Shown here: positions 1 to 11,506 of the stretch, piece by piece
Position numbering within the stretch: position 1 is the first letter of the stretch
How the letters are laid out: the number at the start of each line of letters is the position of its first letter
Source of the DNA: Nyssa sinensis
Taxonomy: Eukaryota; Streptophyta; Magnoliopsida; Cornales; Nyssaceae
Direction of reading: 5' to 3'
Length of the DNA stretch: 64,000 nt
NCBI GenBank assembly: GCA_008638375.1
Contig: CM018041.1
Coordinates: forward strand, 15,023,716 to 15,087,715
Notes under the pieces: generated by a model
Told to the model about the DNA's origin: nothing
Seen by the model: only the letters and a program-made list of their open reading frames with translations
The model's database searches: none
Program-made: the position numbers and the translations under genes

Positions 1-970
1 TCCAGGTTTATCAAAAGTTTGGAATCAGTTTCAAGTTACAAGGAATTCAAGCAGGGTATGAAACTCAGATCTAGTGCAGGCCAAGGATGGTATGACCAGG
101 TTTATCAAAAGTTTGGAATCAGTTCCAAGTTAAAAGGAAGGTTGGAGCGAGTGTGTACTCTGTTTCATGAGGAGGTGATTGCAGACTTTTGAGTTGATTA
201 TTTTTCATTCCCATGAGTCTTTTGTTGATGGCTTGTGTGTAGATGTGGGTGAGCTTGTCAAAAAAATATTTATATCAATCCTCTGGAGTGCTACTTCTTT
301 TGATGGTGGTGTTTCTACTATCATGATCTACTCCTAGATGAGAAATGTTCTAGTTTGTTAAGAGCAAAATTCCACCGGTCTAATTTGAACCTCAATCCAA
401 ATCTCTTACTGTTCAAGATCTTGTATACACTCTGTAGAGTGTTCTGGCTGCAATCGACGGGGAGAGTTATCTGTTAAAACTAGATTTCAAGATCTATTTG
501 GGGTGTTACTTCCAATCAATTTTAAGGGAAGAAATTATGCTCGTCTTTCCCAAGTGGAGAGATTTTGTTTGGAGCTATGGTTGTTTTCGCCTCCAGGCTC
601 AATTACTATTTTTTATCTAGTATGGTTTTGGTGTTTTATCCTGGTAGCAGTTCTTCATGAAAGCAAGTTTCCTGCAAAAATCTATGAGATTCTCTTGACC
701 TGTTGCAGTTTGTTGAGGTGATATTTTTCTGCTTCATTTTTTTGATTGAGTTGGAGACTGGTAGCTTCTTTTCTTTATTATTTGCTATCTGCTTGTTCTG
801 AAATTGGCTCCTTGCCAATTATCTTTTCTTGCTATATTTCTCTCTTTTCGGTTTTGTGTTGCAATATGCTTGTTTGCACTCTCCTCTGTTTTGATGTAGT
901 TGTGTTGTATCCCTTTTTCATTCACATTTACATCAATAAATTATTTTCTTTGTTGATAAAAAAAATATAA
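1..970 (+). mobile_element. LINE 3' end remnant
   Basis: Non-coding decayed DNA. The last 400 bases are T-rich text ending in a 'catcaataaattattttctttg' type tail and a run of A at 958-966, the pattern seen at the other LINE 3' ends here (4087, 55352, 58948). At the left edge a unit of about 94 bp is repeated: the 'ccaggtttatcaaaagtttgg' stretch at 2-22 returns at 96-116 with only point changes. No reverse transcriptase domain is left; the short ORFs are chance openings. Assignment to a LINE is by tail similarity only. Confidence 0.5.
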
Positions 971-1000
971 ATATATATATATATATATATGTATATATAA
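967..1000. repeat. (TA)n microsatellite
   Basis: Alternating TA tract directly after the LINE A-tail. Confidence 0.8.
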
Positions 1001-2538
1001 AAATATATGTAGTTAACCAGAAACTTGGATTGAAAAGTTTCTTACCTTCAAATTGTCTTCATGCAAAAGACTTTTCAACTCTATAAGTACCCTAAGACCA
1101 AATTTTTCCCTAGTTACCTTTCCCACCAAAGTTTATACCATTTGAGAGTCTAGTTGTATCTACCTTACAAGATCTTTTTTCTACTTAGTTCCATACCGAG
1201 GGTACCCGTCTTAGCCATGGTCTTTTTACTGTTGACCATTGATTCCTTAACCTGGTAATTTGTTCTGTTCTTTCCTCTGTGAGTTATAACAACACATTTG
1301 GTATTGCTCATAGTCTGTTGTTATTCGCCAATGGCACTCGTGTGCCCATAGATGATGTTTCTCTTATCTTTCACTACATTAACATTGTTTTCATTGGATG
1401 TTAGAGTCGTGACAATCTACCCTTTGGGATTTGATCAATCATCTTTGTGCTCACCATCTTGTCCACCTCTTTCACTCGGATACTATTATCAAACAAACGG
1501 GACTATTCACTATGACTACTCTTCAGCAGTCCTCGAGTCATCTCCCAGCACAACAACAACAACAAGAGGCACCAAAGGATGACTCTCTCATTGATGATTC
1601 TGAGCATCGGCACTAGCAACAACAACAACAACAACCATCTGATTTCCACTCATCACATCAATATAAAGCCTCTTCATCATCTAATACAATGGATAACATG
1701 TCACCACTAATGATCTCGATCAGTTGTACTTGCAGATTAGGTAATAATTTTTCCAACCTATTAGGGATCACTTTGATAAGGTTGGGAAGATTCTATAGGA
1801 TATCTCGGCGAGGGTCACCCGATTGGAAGAAGATTATGAGACTGATAATAAGTGATTGAGTAGAGAGTTTTTTTTTTTTTTTGATGTGCTTAGATAGATT
1901 ATGAGATACAACTTAAAATTTTTGTGTTAGCTATGATCAGTTATCTTCATTCCATAACATTTTGTCTTATGTATCTCTCTTGTTTCCTCTTTTATGTATG
2001 CATGCATACTATGGATGATAATTCTTCTTACAATATTCGATGTTTCTTATTGAGATGTTATCCCTTTGTCATCTCGTGACAAAAATGGGGGTAGTTGTAG
2101 TAATATTTACTAAAGGGGAGTGTTTTTATCATATGATAATAGAAGAATTTCTAAGGGATTATATTACTTTCTTGTTTCATGATCATAGTACTTATATGTT
2201 GTTACTTTGATTGGATATATGCTTTTATGCTTTATTTATTGTGTATTATAATTGTATGTTATGCACTTGCATCTTTACTATTTTTCTATACTTGTGAATG
2301 CTAGGATTTATTTGTTATCTCATAATTTGTGTTTCATGATGTGTGGTTTAGTGTTTATTTTTGCACCCTTAAGTAGGTGCTAAGAATCATGAAGACGAGC
2401 AATGTTAGTGAGTCATGAGTCATGAAATAAAGTTGTAAATATTTTCTTTTGAATTTTTAGAGGTTTACATTTTCTGTACTTTATGTATTCATTTACTTTA
2501 TTGTGATTGTTTCATCATGGATTGTCAAAAGGGGAGAT
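1001..2538 (+). mobile_element. Sirevirus-like Ty1/copia 3' internal region (decayed)
   Basis: This precedes an LTR start at 2539. It contains CAA-repeat (polyGln-like) stretches at 1549-1564 and 1616-1633, then a short coiled-coil-like reading (RVTRLEED) near 1813, then non-coding sequence with purine-rich 'gacaaaaatgggggtag' at about 2079 and 'aaaggggagtg' at about 2112. A final 'aaaaggggaga' polypurine tract lies at 2527-2537, next to the LTR start. Several polypurine tracts followed by TGTTAGG is characteristic of the 3' part of Sireviruses. No integrase or RT remains in the window, so the lineage is inferred from the tract and LTR start only. Confidence 0.5.
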
Positions 2539-3590
2539 TGTTAGGACTATGAGTCATATTATGTATTGGCAAATCCGTGTTGACAAAACTATGATTTGTA
2601 ATGTACCCAATTTCTTGTGAGTCAGTCTTCTCAAGTCCTGTAATGTTCAAGCATCCAATCTACGTTGACAGATTTTACAATGTTAGGTACACAATGATAA
2701 GATTGAGGTAAAGGATCAGATTCATTGCTTAGGTTTATTGCACACACACACACACACATCATGCATTAAAACATGTTTCAAAAATCTTTTAATATGTGAG
2801 TGTGTGATTGGTGTTATGTAATATGTAATTGACTCATTGACTTAAGTGAAAAATATTTTTAAACTTTTGGAGTTAAATGCATATTAAATAAGCCTAGTTG
2901 TGCAAATTGGACCAAGTTCGTTCAAACCAAACTCTTTCTAACGAGCTCTAGAGAGTGATAATTTGAGCTCATTTGAATACTTGTTCAAACCAAAAATTTT
3001 CACAAATTTTAATGAGCGCTTGCTTGAGATGGTTCAAGTTCTCATTCGAACAAGCTTACGTACTAACTAGCTTCCTAATCCGATTTAAATATCATTTTTC
3101 TGCAACTTAACACGCACTCTATATAAGGTTTTTGGTACACAAACACGAAGAAATTTTTTGCAGTAGCAAAATTTGATATCTAAACCTTTCTAAAAAGATT
3201 TTACAAAAAGATTTTACATGCATTACATGCTCACATAGATCATTAGTCATTAATCAACAACCCAATAATAACAAAACCATCATTATGAGGAGTACAAATT
3301 GTTGATAAGTGAAGATGCACAATTGGAGGAATCTAAGGTTTTATGGATTCATAATTGTAATTGAGTGCATCCAATCATGGATTCGAAGTGGTGGAAATCA
3401 CGAAAAACACATGTAGATATAAGTTAAAGGAAGATCAGATCATTGAAGAAGGTTTGAGATCTAGAGTCGTTATGTCATATTGAGTTTGCAATTTTTCGAG
3501 TTTATTCATACTGATATTGTGTGCATCTAGGCCAGCGCCCCAAGCCTTTGCTCGGTAATGTGAGTTTCATCTACGGAGTTTTCCTTATAA
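2539..3590 (+). mobile_element. 3' LTR of the Sirevirus-like element (right end uncertain)
   Basis: It starts with TGTTAGGAC directly after the polypurine tract. A TATA-box-like TATATAA at 3120-3126 lies within it, consistent with an LTR promoter. The right end is not resolved: no clear CA end or target duplication was found, and LINE tail sequence begins near 3600, so the LTR may be truncated. A (CA)9 tract sits at 2741-2758. Confidence 0.45.
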
Positions 3591-3596
3591 AAAATA

Positions 3597-4087
3597 GTGT
3601 GTCTCAATCTTTTATGCTTTGTTGTTGGTTTTTTGCCATCAAGTAATCTCTCGGGTTATGATGGAGTTGCTGATGAATGTTGGTTTGAAGGATGTACAGG
3701 AGCTTTTGTTTCATATAGCAAAAAGATGGGATGTATAAGACTACGAACAAATGGTTGTAAGATTGGGAAGTTGTTTGATGTTCTTGAACTAAATTGGTCA
3801 TCTTGATAGTGGTAATATGGACGATCTTTTGGTTTTTTTTTTTTTTTGCATTAGCTTTGGATGAGACTTTATGTAAGGAATTTATAGGTTGTTTCTCTCT
3901 ATTGTATGGGTTTGAGAAAGCAATTGATTTGCCCTTGGTTGGTGCCAACCTAATTGAGATGAAGTTTGGGAGTTATGATGCTTTAAGTTTTCTGGTTTTT
4001 TTATTGATGTTTTTCATTATGTATGCCTTGTACATCATGTCTTTCATCAATAAATTTTTCTTTTCACTGATCAAAAAAGAACTTTAA
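3597..4087 (+). mobile_element. LINE 3' tail fragment
   Basis: T-rich tail text ends 'catcaataaatttttcttttcactgatcaaaaaaga', the signature shared by other LINE ends in the window. No protein domain is visible; the openings here (up to 114 codons, both strands) are compositional. Confidence 0.5.
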
Positions 4088-5479
4088 TTTGCACATAATT
4101 GAAATGAGAACTCAATAAAAAAAAAAATTAAAATTTGGCAAGATAAATTTGAATTGATCCATTAGAACTATTCACCCTCGCCCCTCTAGGTCTATTACTA
4201 TACATACACGTACATATATAGGGCCTCTCGGTTAGGAAACAAAAAGGGTATAGAAAACATAAGAGGAGAAAGAAATAACAAGAAAATTAACAAAATCACC
4301 AAAAATAACAAATTTGATTTAAGCTAAAATTTGAAAACTAGATAAGATAAGAAAAATTATGTTACAAACAACATCCCAAACAGAATTTTCTACCCAAAAT
4401 TATTAATAGTCGAAAACTTTTTAAAAACTGAAGCAGTACGATTTTTATTATTAACAATCAAAAACTTTCCAAAAAAATAGCAAAAATATGATTTTTTGAA
4501 GCACGGCATAAGCTATGTGTTTTGATCCCTATAATATTTCAGATTGAAAATGGGCGTTTTCGATTATGGGTATGTTGCGGTAAAAACGTTCACCAAAACG
4601 TTTTCCGAAAATATTTTCTCTAACAACTATTACAAGGCAATTGGGATTCCCACGAGCTCACTCAGCAACATGTTTTATATCAAAACTAACCAATTAGTTG
4701 GGTAAAGGCCATATTGGCCAATTACTATGGTACTAAAACCAACTCACGTAGTGTAAGAACTTGCTAACAAGTTCATGGTTTGATTCTTGTCCTAATTTTT
4801 AGAATAGATTAAGGTTAATTGGGGAAATTTCTATTCGATCCACACCAACCTGAACCCATGGGTATCCCTACCACAAAGTACATAAATATTTTCATGTTTT
4901 TTTGTCCCAAAATTTATTTAATATTTGTATTATCTTCGTATGCATCTAAATTTAAACCAACAAGTTCTAATTTAAATAAACTTTGGAGATTTAGAACCAT
5001 CAACCTTAGCAATACCATTAATTTCAACAAATCTAGGAAGATATTAAACATTGCATATTACTACTTTAGGGTAGCTATATATGATCATGCCTTCTGGTTT
5101 TGGAATTGTAGTTTTTTTAAAAAAAAATTCTTTATATTCATTTTTTTGATAACTTGATATCCGATCCTTGGAGTTGATTAATATGAGAGACAAATCTCAC
5201 TGTCTATTAGCGGGGAGCTCGATTAAAATCGGGACAATGTCCTATACGAATTGGCTCAAGAAAACTACGTATATTCATTAAGCTTGTTAATCTTGTATTA
5301 ATTATATTTTTAAAATTTTAAAATTACTTTTGTATTAATTATATTTTAAAAAAAGAATAAAAATATATTTATAAAAAAAGATTTGAACTAATTTATTTCC
5401 ATATGCACTTTTACGCATTTTGAAAAATTCCTCTAAACAACCACTTAGTATATGGGAAGTTAATGAATTTACTCATAAC
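4088..5479. other. AT-rich intergenic stretch, no gene seen
   Basis: Homopolymeric A/T runs and short decayed text. A 112-codon opening at 4819-5157 has no recognisable motif and skewed composition; I do not call it a gene. Confidence 0.6.
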
Positions 5480-5483
5480 ATGA

Positions 5484-6524
5484 TTGGGCTCATTAGAATT
5501 GGCAACATTTAGTTTGGGTTTTCCGCATGGATTGGCAGTGGATTCTTGTGGTAGGTCTGGGGGTTTAGCCTTGCTATGGACAAGGGAGGTTGGGATTTCT
5601 ATTGTTTATATCGATGCCATTTTCGAAAGTGATGATAGTACTCCGTCCTGGAGAATGACAGGCTTCTATGGTGCTCCAGAAACTGGGGCAAAGAGACAAA
5701 CATGGAACCTTCTTCGGACTCTCCATGGTCAGTCTTCCCTCCCATAGGTGTGCTTTGGTGATTTTAATGAGATTCTGTATGATCGTGAAAAGTTGGGTGC
5801 TAGTCGAAGACCACTTTGGCAGATGCGTGACTTTCGCATGGCTCTCAATGATTGTGGGCTAACAGATTTAAGTTATAGTGGTTATGCTTTTACCTGGTCT
5901 AATAATAGAGCCGCTCCACACATAATAAGTGAGAGACTTGATCGGTTTATGGCCAGTTCAAATTGGATGGTTGCCTTTTCGACCACCAGTGTTTCTCATC
6001 TGACTTCATACTATTCTGATCATTGTCCTTTACGTTTGGATTCAGTGACCAATGGCAGTAAAGGCCATGTTCAAAGAAGGCGAAAGTTTCGGATCGAAGT
6101 TATGTGGACTTGTGGTAGTGCTTGTGAAGATAATATCAAGGCGGGCTGGGTAACCTGTCCTGATAGGCAAGAGAGGGGATTAAATGATGTTTTCAAATCT
6201 GTGCGAAGTTGCAGGCTCAATCTTCTAAAATGGAGCCAATCCAAGTTTGGTAAGACCCATTGTCAGTTGGCTGAATGTCAAAGATGACTGAAATAGTTAA
6301 AAGGAATCTCCCTTATCTGATGATTCAAAGGGTGAGATTTGTAGAGTTTCATCTCAGATTGACGAGTGATTAAAACGAGAAGAGATTTTCTGGAAACAAC
6401 GATCGAGAATGGATTGGCTGCAAAGTGGGATAAGAACACAACTTTTTTTCATAGTAAGGTCGCCCCGAGGAATCAACAAAATAAGATCGGGAGACTACGG
6501 GACTCATCGGTTTTGGTTGGAAGA
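5484..6524 (+). pseudogene. LINE endonuclease (EEP) domain, interrupted 5' half
   Basis: L1-type LINE ORF2 N-terminal part. The reading frame shows an apurinic-endonuclease-like EEP fold: GGLALLW near 5554, then FYGAPE, then GDFNEIL at about 5754 (the N and E are family catalytic or metal residues), then FTWSNNR near 5890, SERLDRF at 5930 and SDHCPL near 6018 (the D-H pair is the family catalytic motif). An in-frame TAG at 5745-5747 stands where the family has Trp before the GDFNE motif. The frame ends at 6285-6287 and the homology continues in other frames to 6524. The N-terminus is missing. The copia element is inserted directly after; the LINE resumes at 11507. Nonfunctional. Confidence 0.85.
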
Positions 6525-6676
6525 TGTTAGAATGTTAGAATATACTTTGTCTTTGTCCCACATCGGATACACTCCCACATTGTATTCTCATATTGTACCT
6601 ATAAATAGACCTCATATTGTACAATTTTAGATACACAGAAATAGAAATAAATTCCTTTCTCTTCTTTATTTCTTCA
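6525..6676 (+). repeat. 5' LTR of copia element
   Basis: Starts TGTTAGAATG and ends TTCTTCA. It carries 'tcccacatcgg', which I recall from many plant copia LTRs, and a TATA box TATAAATA at 6600-6607, the probable promoter for the genomic transcript. Confidence 0.95.
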
Positions 6677-6689
6677 TGGTATCAGAGCC
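6677..6689 (+). promoter_or_regulatory. Primer binding site, tRNA-Met(i)
   Basis: TGGTATCAGAGCC directly follows the 5' LTR; it is complementary to the 3' end of plant initiator methionine tRNA and primes minus-strand synthesis. Confidence 0.95.
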
Positions 6690-6996
6690 ACAAACTTGTG
6701 GCCTGTAGTCTTATTTTTTATAGCCGTTCTTTCGGCAAATTTTTGGTGCTCTTCCTTGTGACGGTATCTTACCTCACGAGCTGCCACGCACCGCCATTCC
6801 TCTCTGTCTTCCTTAATTTTACACTGTTTTGGTCACCATCTCACAAAGGTGCCACCACCATTGGACAGTCCATTCAGAGAGGAGTCCAACGCCGCCAAGA
6901 TCGCCCCCATCGGAGCTGCCACGCGCCCTCACGCGCCTCCCGAAGTTCCGCCGCGCCACCCACGCGCTACCCACGCGCCAGTATATTCCTTGTGCT

Positions 6997-7042
6997 GCCA
7001 CGTCAGTCCTAGCCACGTCACTGCCCCGTCATTGCCACGTCA
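6997..7042 (+). promoter_or_regulatory. Three copies of GCCACGTCA (TGACGTGGC) in leader
   Basis: Exact copies at 6997-7005, 7012-7020 and 7034-7042. The reverse complement TGACGTGGC combines a TGACG (as-1 type) core with an ACGT bZIP core. Binding is inferred from the motif only. Confidence 0.6.
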
Positions 7043-7080
7043 GCCCTAGATCCACTTCAGCTTCCGCCGCCACATCACTG

Positions 7081-7150
7081 TTGACCGTTGACTGTTGACC
7101 GTTGACCGTTGGCCGTTGGCCGTTGACCGTTGACCGTTGACCGTTGACTT
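7081..7150 (+). repeat. Ten tandem TTGACCG-type heptamers (W-box array)
   Basis: Ten consecutive 7-bp units starting at 7081, 7088, 7095, 7102, 7109, 7116, 7123, 7130, 7137 and 7144. Eight read TTGAC[CT], the WRKY W-box core; two (7109, 7116) read TTGGCC. The array lies in the untranslated leader about 80 bp before the gag ATG. Confidence 0.9.
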
Positions 7151-7228
7151 TTTCAGATTGGGTACATTCTGCTCAGTTTTCGTCCTGCTTTCCTTTTTGC
7201 TATCTGCTTATACGTTTGAAGATTCGAT

Positions 7229-10200
7229 ATGTCTCAATCTGTATCAAATCTCGATTCTATTGTTCGGCCTATAGACATAATATTGGATGGATCCAATTAT
7301 AGTATGTGGGCTCAGAATATGGAGGTTTTCTTGAAAGGCCGCCGATTATGGCGTTATGTGACTGGAGACCTTGCTACACCGACACAGAAGGCCAGTGAGA
7401 CAGAAGAGGCGTTTTCAACTCGTCTAGAAGAATGGGGTAGTATGCACTACAAGATTTTGTCTTGGTTCATCAACACCTCTGTTCCATCCATCAACAGTCT
7501 CCTTCCAAGACTTGGGAATGCTAAGGTTGCTTGGGATTTTCTGGCCAAAAGATACAACTGCACTTATGATGCTTCCTTAGAGTTTCAACTGGAAGCTAAA
7601 CTTTATCAGATGCGTCAGGACACAGGTCAGTCTATTGCTGATTTTTATTCTCAGACCAATCATCTTTGGGAGCAATTATCTGCCGCAGATCCAAAGTTAA
7701 CATGTGCTCAAGACATTCAAACATTTGCTGCCTGGCTTGATCGACGGAAGTTTATGCACTTTATGATGGCTCTTCGTGATGATTTTGAGTCTACTCGAGC
7801 CTCCCTTCTTCATCGTCAACCGCTTCCGACTTTAGATGCTGCTGTTTCTGAACTCATCTCTGAAGAAACTCGTCGTTCCACTATGAAGATGCAATCATCT
7901 GATATGGTTCTTGCCACTGCTTCTCATGGTCCTTCACCATCTTCTACTGGCCGTCCATCATTGATGAATGTCGCCACTGCTTCTCGTGGTCCTTCATAAT
8001 CCAACTCCACGATCCGTCTTTGCCAGTGGTGTAATTTCCGTGGTCACACCATTGATGAATGTCGCAAGTACAAGTCTTATCAGCGGCGACAAGCTTTCCG
8101 ACAGACAGCTACGGTCTCCTCATCTACTCCTGCTCACCAGACAGCTGCGCTTGCTTCCTCTACTTCCTCTGCACCCGAGTCTTCATCTCCATCCACTCCT
8201 CTCACTGCAGCTGACGTAACGGCCTTAATTCATCAGGTTTTGTCCCAATCCTCCACTGCCTTGTCTGTCACTCCAGGTAAATCTCAGTGGTTTATAGACT
8301 CTGCTTGTTGTAACCATATGACATCTGATTCCACCATCTTCTCTCATAAAACTGCTCTTTCTCCCAATCCTGCAATATACACTACCAATGGATCTCATAT
8401 GCCTGTTAGTCATGTAGGGTCTATTTCTACCTCTAATTTATCTGTCAATGATACTTACCTTGTGCCTCAATTATCCTTAAATCTTCTTTCTGTTGGACAA
8501 CTTTGTGAGTTAGGCCTTGATCTGAAATTTTCTAACAAAGGTGTTGATGTACAGGATTCACGGACGGGTCTGCTGCTTGGGACAGGCCGTAAAGTTGGAC
8601 GTCTTTTTGAGCTCACATCTCTACAGATTCCTTCTTCCACAAACACTTCCATGGCTGCCATTACAGTTACTTCCAGTTTGTGGCACTCCCGGTTGGGTCA
8701 TGCCTCACTTCCACGTGTCCAGTTCTTGGCTTCTCAGGGTCATTTAGGTCCAGTTAAATTTCAGTCTTTTGATTGTGTGTCATGTCATCTTGGAAAACAA
8801 ACACATTTATCCTTTAATAAAAGTGACTCTTTTTCCGCAGCTCCTTTTGACTTAGTTCATTCTGATATATGGGGTCCTGCCCCGACACCGACTGAGGGGG
8901 GATCTCACTATTTTGTTATCTTTGTGGATGATTACAGTCGTTATACTTGGATATATCTTTTGCAACATAGGTCTGAACTCACCACTGTTTACCAAAATTT
9001 TCACAAAATGGTGCAAACTCAATTTTCTTGTACCATTAAAACTTTTCGTTCAGATAATGCAATGGAATACAAAGATAAATCATTTCTTGCCCTTTTACAG
9101 CACAATGGGACAATCTCTCACCATTCTTGTCCATACACCTCACAACAAAATGGTCGAGCAGAACGTAAACATCGCCACATTCTGGATACAGTAAGAGCAC
9201 TTCTCATCTTTGCCTCTCTTCCAGAACGTTTTTGGGGCGAAGCTGCTCTTACTGCTGTCTACACCATCAATCGTGTTCCCTCACCCACTATACATAATAA
9301 AACTCCTTTTGAGCTTCTCCATGGTACAGTTCCTAACTATTCATTACTTCGAGTTTTTGGTTGTGTTTGTTTTGTCACTCTTCCCTCACATGAACGCACC
9401 AAACTTGAGCCTCGATCTCGACTTTGTTGTCTTCTTGGTTATGGTCTCACTCAAAAGGGTTATCGTTGTTATGATCCCATCGCTAAACGTCTTCGTATTT
9501 CTCGTCATGTCAAATTTTGGGAACATAAGATGTTTACGAGTATTTCTCCTTTTCCGCAGTCGCCTATCAGTTATGCTCCTGTCTTTACTGACCCCTCTAT
9601 TGCTTTATTTCCTGACTCCTCTGCAGAGATGCCAAGCTCCTCAGATGTTCCTTCTTCGCCTGTCTCAGAGTTATCTGACACGTCTGCTGATACTCCTGAT
9701 CCATCAACTACTTCCGAGCCTGTCCAGGTACCTGCACTTCGTCAATCCACTAGAGTAAGAGCTCCTCCTTCTCATCTTCAAGATTTTCATTGTTATTATG
9801 CTCTTGCTACCCTTCACGAACCTCACAGTTATCGTGAGGCTAGTGCTGACCCTCTTTGGCAGAAAGCTATGTCTGATGAACTAAAAGCTCTCACTAAAAC
9901 TCATACTTGGGACTTGGTGAATTTACCTCTTGGCAAGTCTGCAGTTGGATGTAAGTGGGTCTACAAAATCAAGACTCGGTCAGATGGATCAGTGGAACGC
10001 TACAAAGCTCGTCTTGTTGCTAAGGGTTTCTCTCAAGAGTATGGTATTCACTATGAGGAGACTTTTGCCCCTGTTGCTCGTCTAACCTCTGTCCGCTCCT
10101 TGCTTGCCATTGCTGTTGTGCGTCATTGGCAACTGTTTCAGATGGATGTCAAAAATGCATTCTTGAATGGTGATCTTGCTGAGGAAGTTTATATGCATCC

Positions 10201-11347
10201 TCCCCCTGGTTATGCCCATCCTCCTCACACTGTTTGCCGTCTTCGGCGTGCTCTCTAGGGTCTCAAACAAGCTCCCCGAGCCTGGTTTGCTAAATTCAAT
10301 TGTGTTGTTGCTCAACAGGGATTTACCCCTAGTGCCTATGACTCAGCTCTTTTCCTTCGGACCACTGGTGCTGGTATTATTCTTATTCTTCTTTATGTCG
10401 ATGACATGATCATTACAGGTGATGATCTCTCTGGTATTCAACATCTTCAGCACTTCTTGAGTCAGAACTTTGAGATGAAGGACTTGGGGCAGCTTAACTA
10501 CTTTCTGGGTCTTGAGGTTACATCTGGATCAGATGGTTATTATCTCTCTCAAGCTAAGTATGCATCCGACTTGCTTTCTAAGGCCGGCTTGACTGACAGC
10601 AAAACATGCACTTCTCCGCTTGATCCTAATGTTCGATTACTTGCTACTGATGGTGAATCTCTTCCTGATGCTACTCTGTATCGACAACTAGTCGGTAGTC
10701 TCATTTATCTCACTGTTACTCGACCAGACATTTCCTATGCTGTTCATCTGGTTAGCCAGTTTATGAGTGCCCCTCGCTCTATCCACTATGCTGCTGTTCT
10801 TCGTATTTTACGGTATGTCAAGGGAACTCTGTTTCATGGCCTTCACTTTTCCTCTCGCTCCTCTCTTGAGCTCCGCTCCTATTCTGATGCTGATTGGGCT
10901 GGTGATCCTACCGACCGTCGCTCCACCACGGGCTACTGTTTCTTACTCGGCACCTCTCTCATTTCTTGGCGTAGTAAGAAGCAGACTGTTGTTGCCCGCT
11001 CTAGTACTGAGGCTGAGTATCGTGCCCTTGCTGATACTACCGCTGAACTTTTGTGGTTACGATGGCTTTTGACCGACATGGGTGCTCCTCAGCTAACTAG
11101 TTCTCCTCTTTATTGTGATAATCGGAGCGCCATCCAGATTGCTCACAATGATGTCTTTCATGAGCGCACCAAACATATTGAAATTGATTGTCACTTCATT
11201 CGGCACCATCTTCAGCAGGGCACCTTGGATCTTCGCTCTGTCTCGTCTAAAGATCAACTTGCCGATATTTTCACGAAGTCTCATCCTCCTGGTCGGCTCC
11301 GTGATCTTGTTTCCAAACTCCAGTTGACTTCGTCATCTCGAGTTTGA
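7229..11347 (+). pseudogene. Copia gag-pol polyprotein with two in-frame stops
   Basis: A single frame of 1372 codons runs from ATG 7229 to TGA 11345-11347, broken only by TAA at 7997-7999 and TAG at 10256-10258. Order: gag of the UBN2/retrotran_gag type (about 7260-7890); zinc knuckle with CX2CX4HX4C spacing (starts CQWC, just after the first stop); aspartic protease motif WFIDSACC near 8287; GAG-pre-integrase and HHCC zinc binding (HSRLGH, CVSCHLGK, about 8680-8810); integrase core with D (HSDIWG), D (FRSDNA) and E (NGRAERK) between about 8850 and 9180; reverse transcriptase from about 9840 with YVDDMI near 10397; RNase H with SDADWAG near 10881 and STEAEYRA near 11005, ending ADIFTK near 11260. 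The first stop is in gag before the knuckle and the second is inside RT, just before GLKQAP, where the family has an aromatic residue. No frameshift exists. Both stops fit single point substitutions, but suppression cannot be excluded. Confidence 0.93.
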
Positions 11348-11354
11348 GGGGGGA
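11346..11354 (+). promoter_or_regulatory. Polypurine tract
   Basis: GAGGGGGGA immediately before the 3' LTR; the plus-strand primer. It overlaps the polyprotein stop codon. Confidence 0.9.
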
Positions 11355-11506
11355 TGTTAGAATGTTAGAATATACTTTGTCTTTGTCCCACATCGGATAC
11401 ACTCCCACATTGTATTCTCATATTGTACCTATAAATAGACCTCATATTGTACAATTTTAGATACACAGAAATAGAAATAAATTCCTTTCTCTTCTTTATT
11501 TCTTTA
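11355..11506 (+). repeat. 3' LTR of copia element
   Basis: Same 152 bp as 6525-6676 except a T at the penultimate base. TATA box copy at 11430-11437. Confidence 0.95.

Larger units (their letters stand above)
6525..11506 (+). mobile_element. Full-length Ty1/copia LTR retrotransposon (recent insertion)
   Basis: The 4982-bp element is bounded by 152-bp LTRs (6525-6676 and 11355-11506) that differ by eye at a single base, the penultimate one (CA versus TA end). It is flanked by the 5-bp duplication GAAGA (6520-6524 and 11507-11511). Order: LTR, tRNA-iMet primer site, leader with repeats, gag-PR-IN-RT-RNaseH in one frame, polypurine tract, LTR. Integrase before RT defines Ty1/copia. It interrupts a LINE coding region in the same orientation. 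Near-identical LTRs imply recent insertion, yet two in-frame stops interrupt the polyprotein. Confidence 0.97.

Noticed and set aside
3604..3948. 114-codon minus-strand opening
   Set aside because: Lys/Gln/Asn-rich compositional ORF antisense to a LINE tail; no motif.
4819..5157. 112-codon plus-strand opening
   Set aside because: Phe/Ile/Asn-rich, in AT-rich spacer, begins at a non-ATG; no family features.
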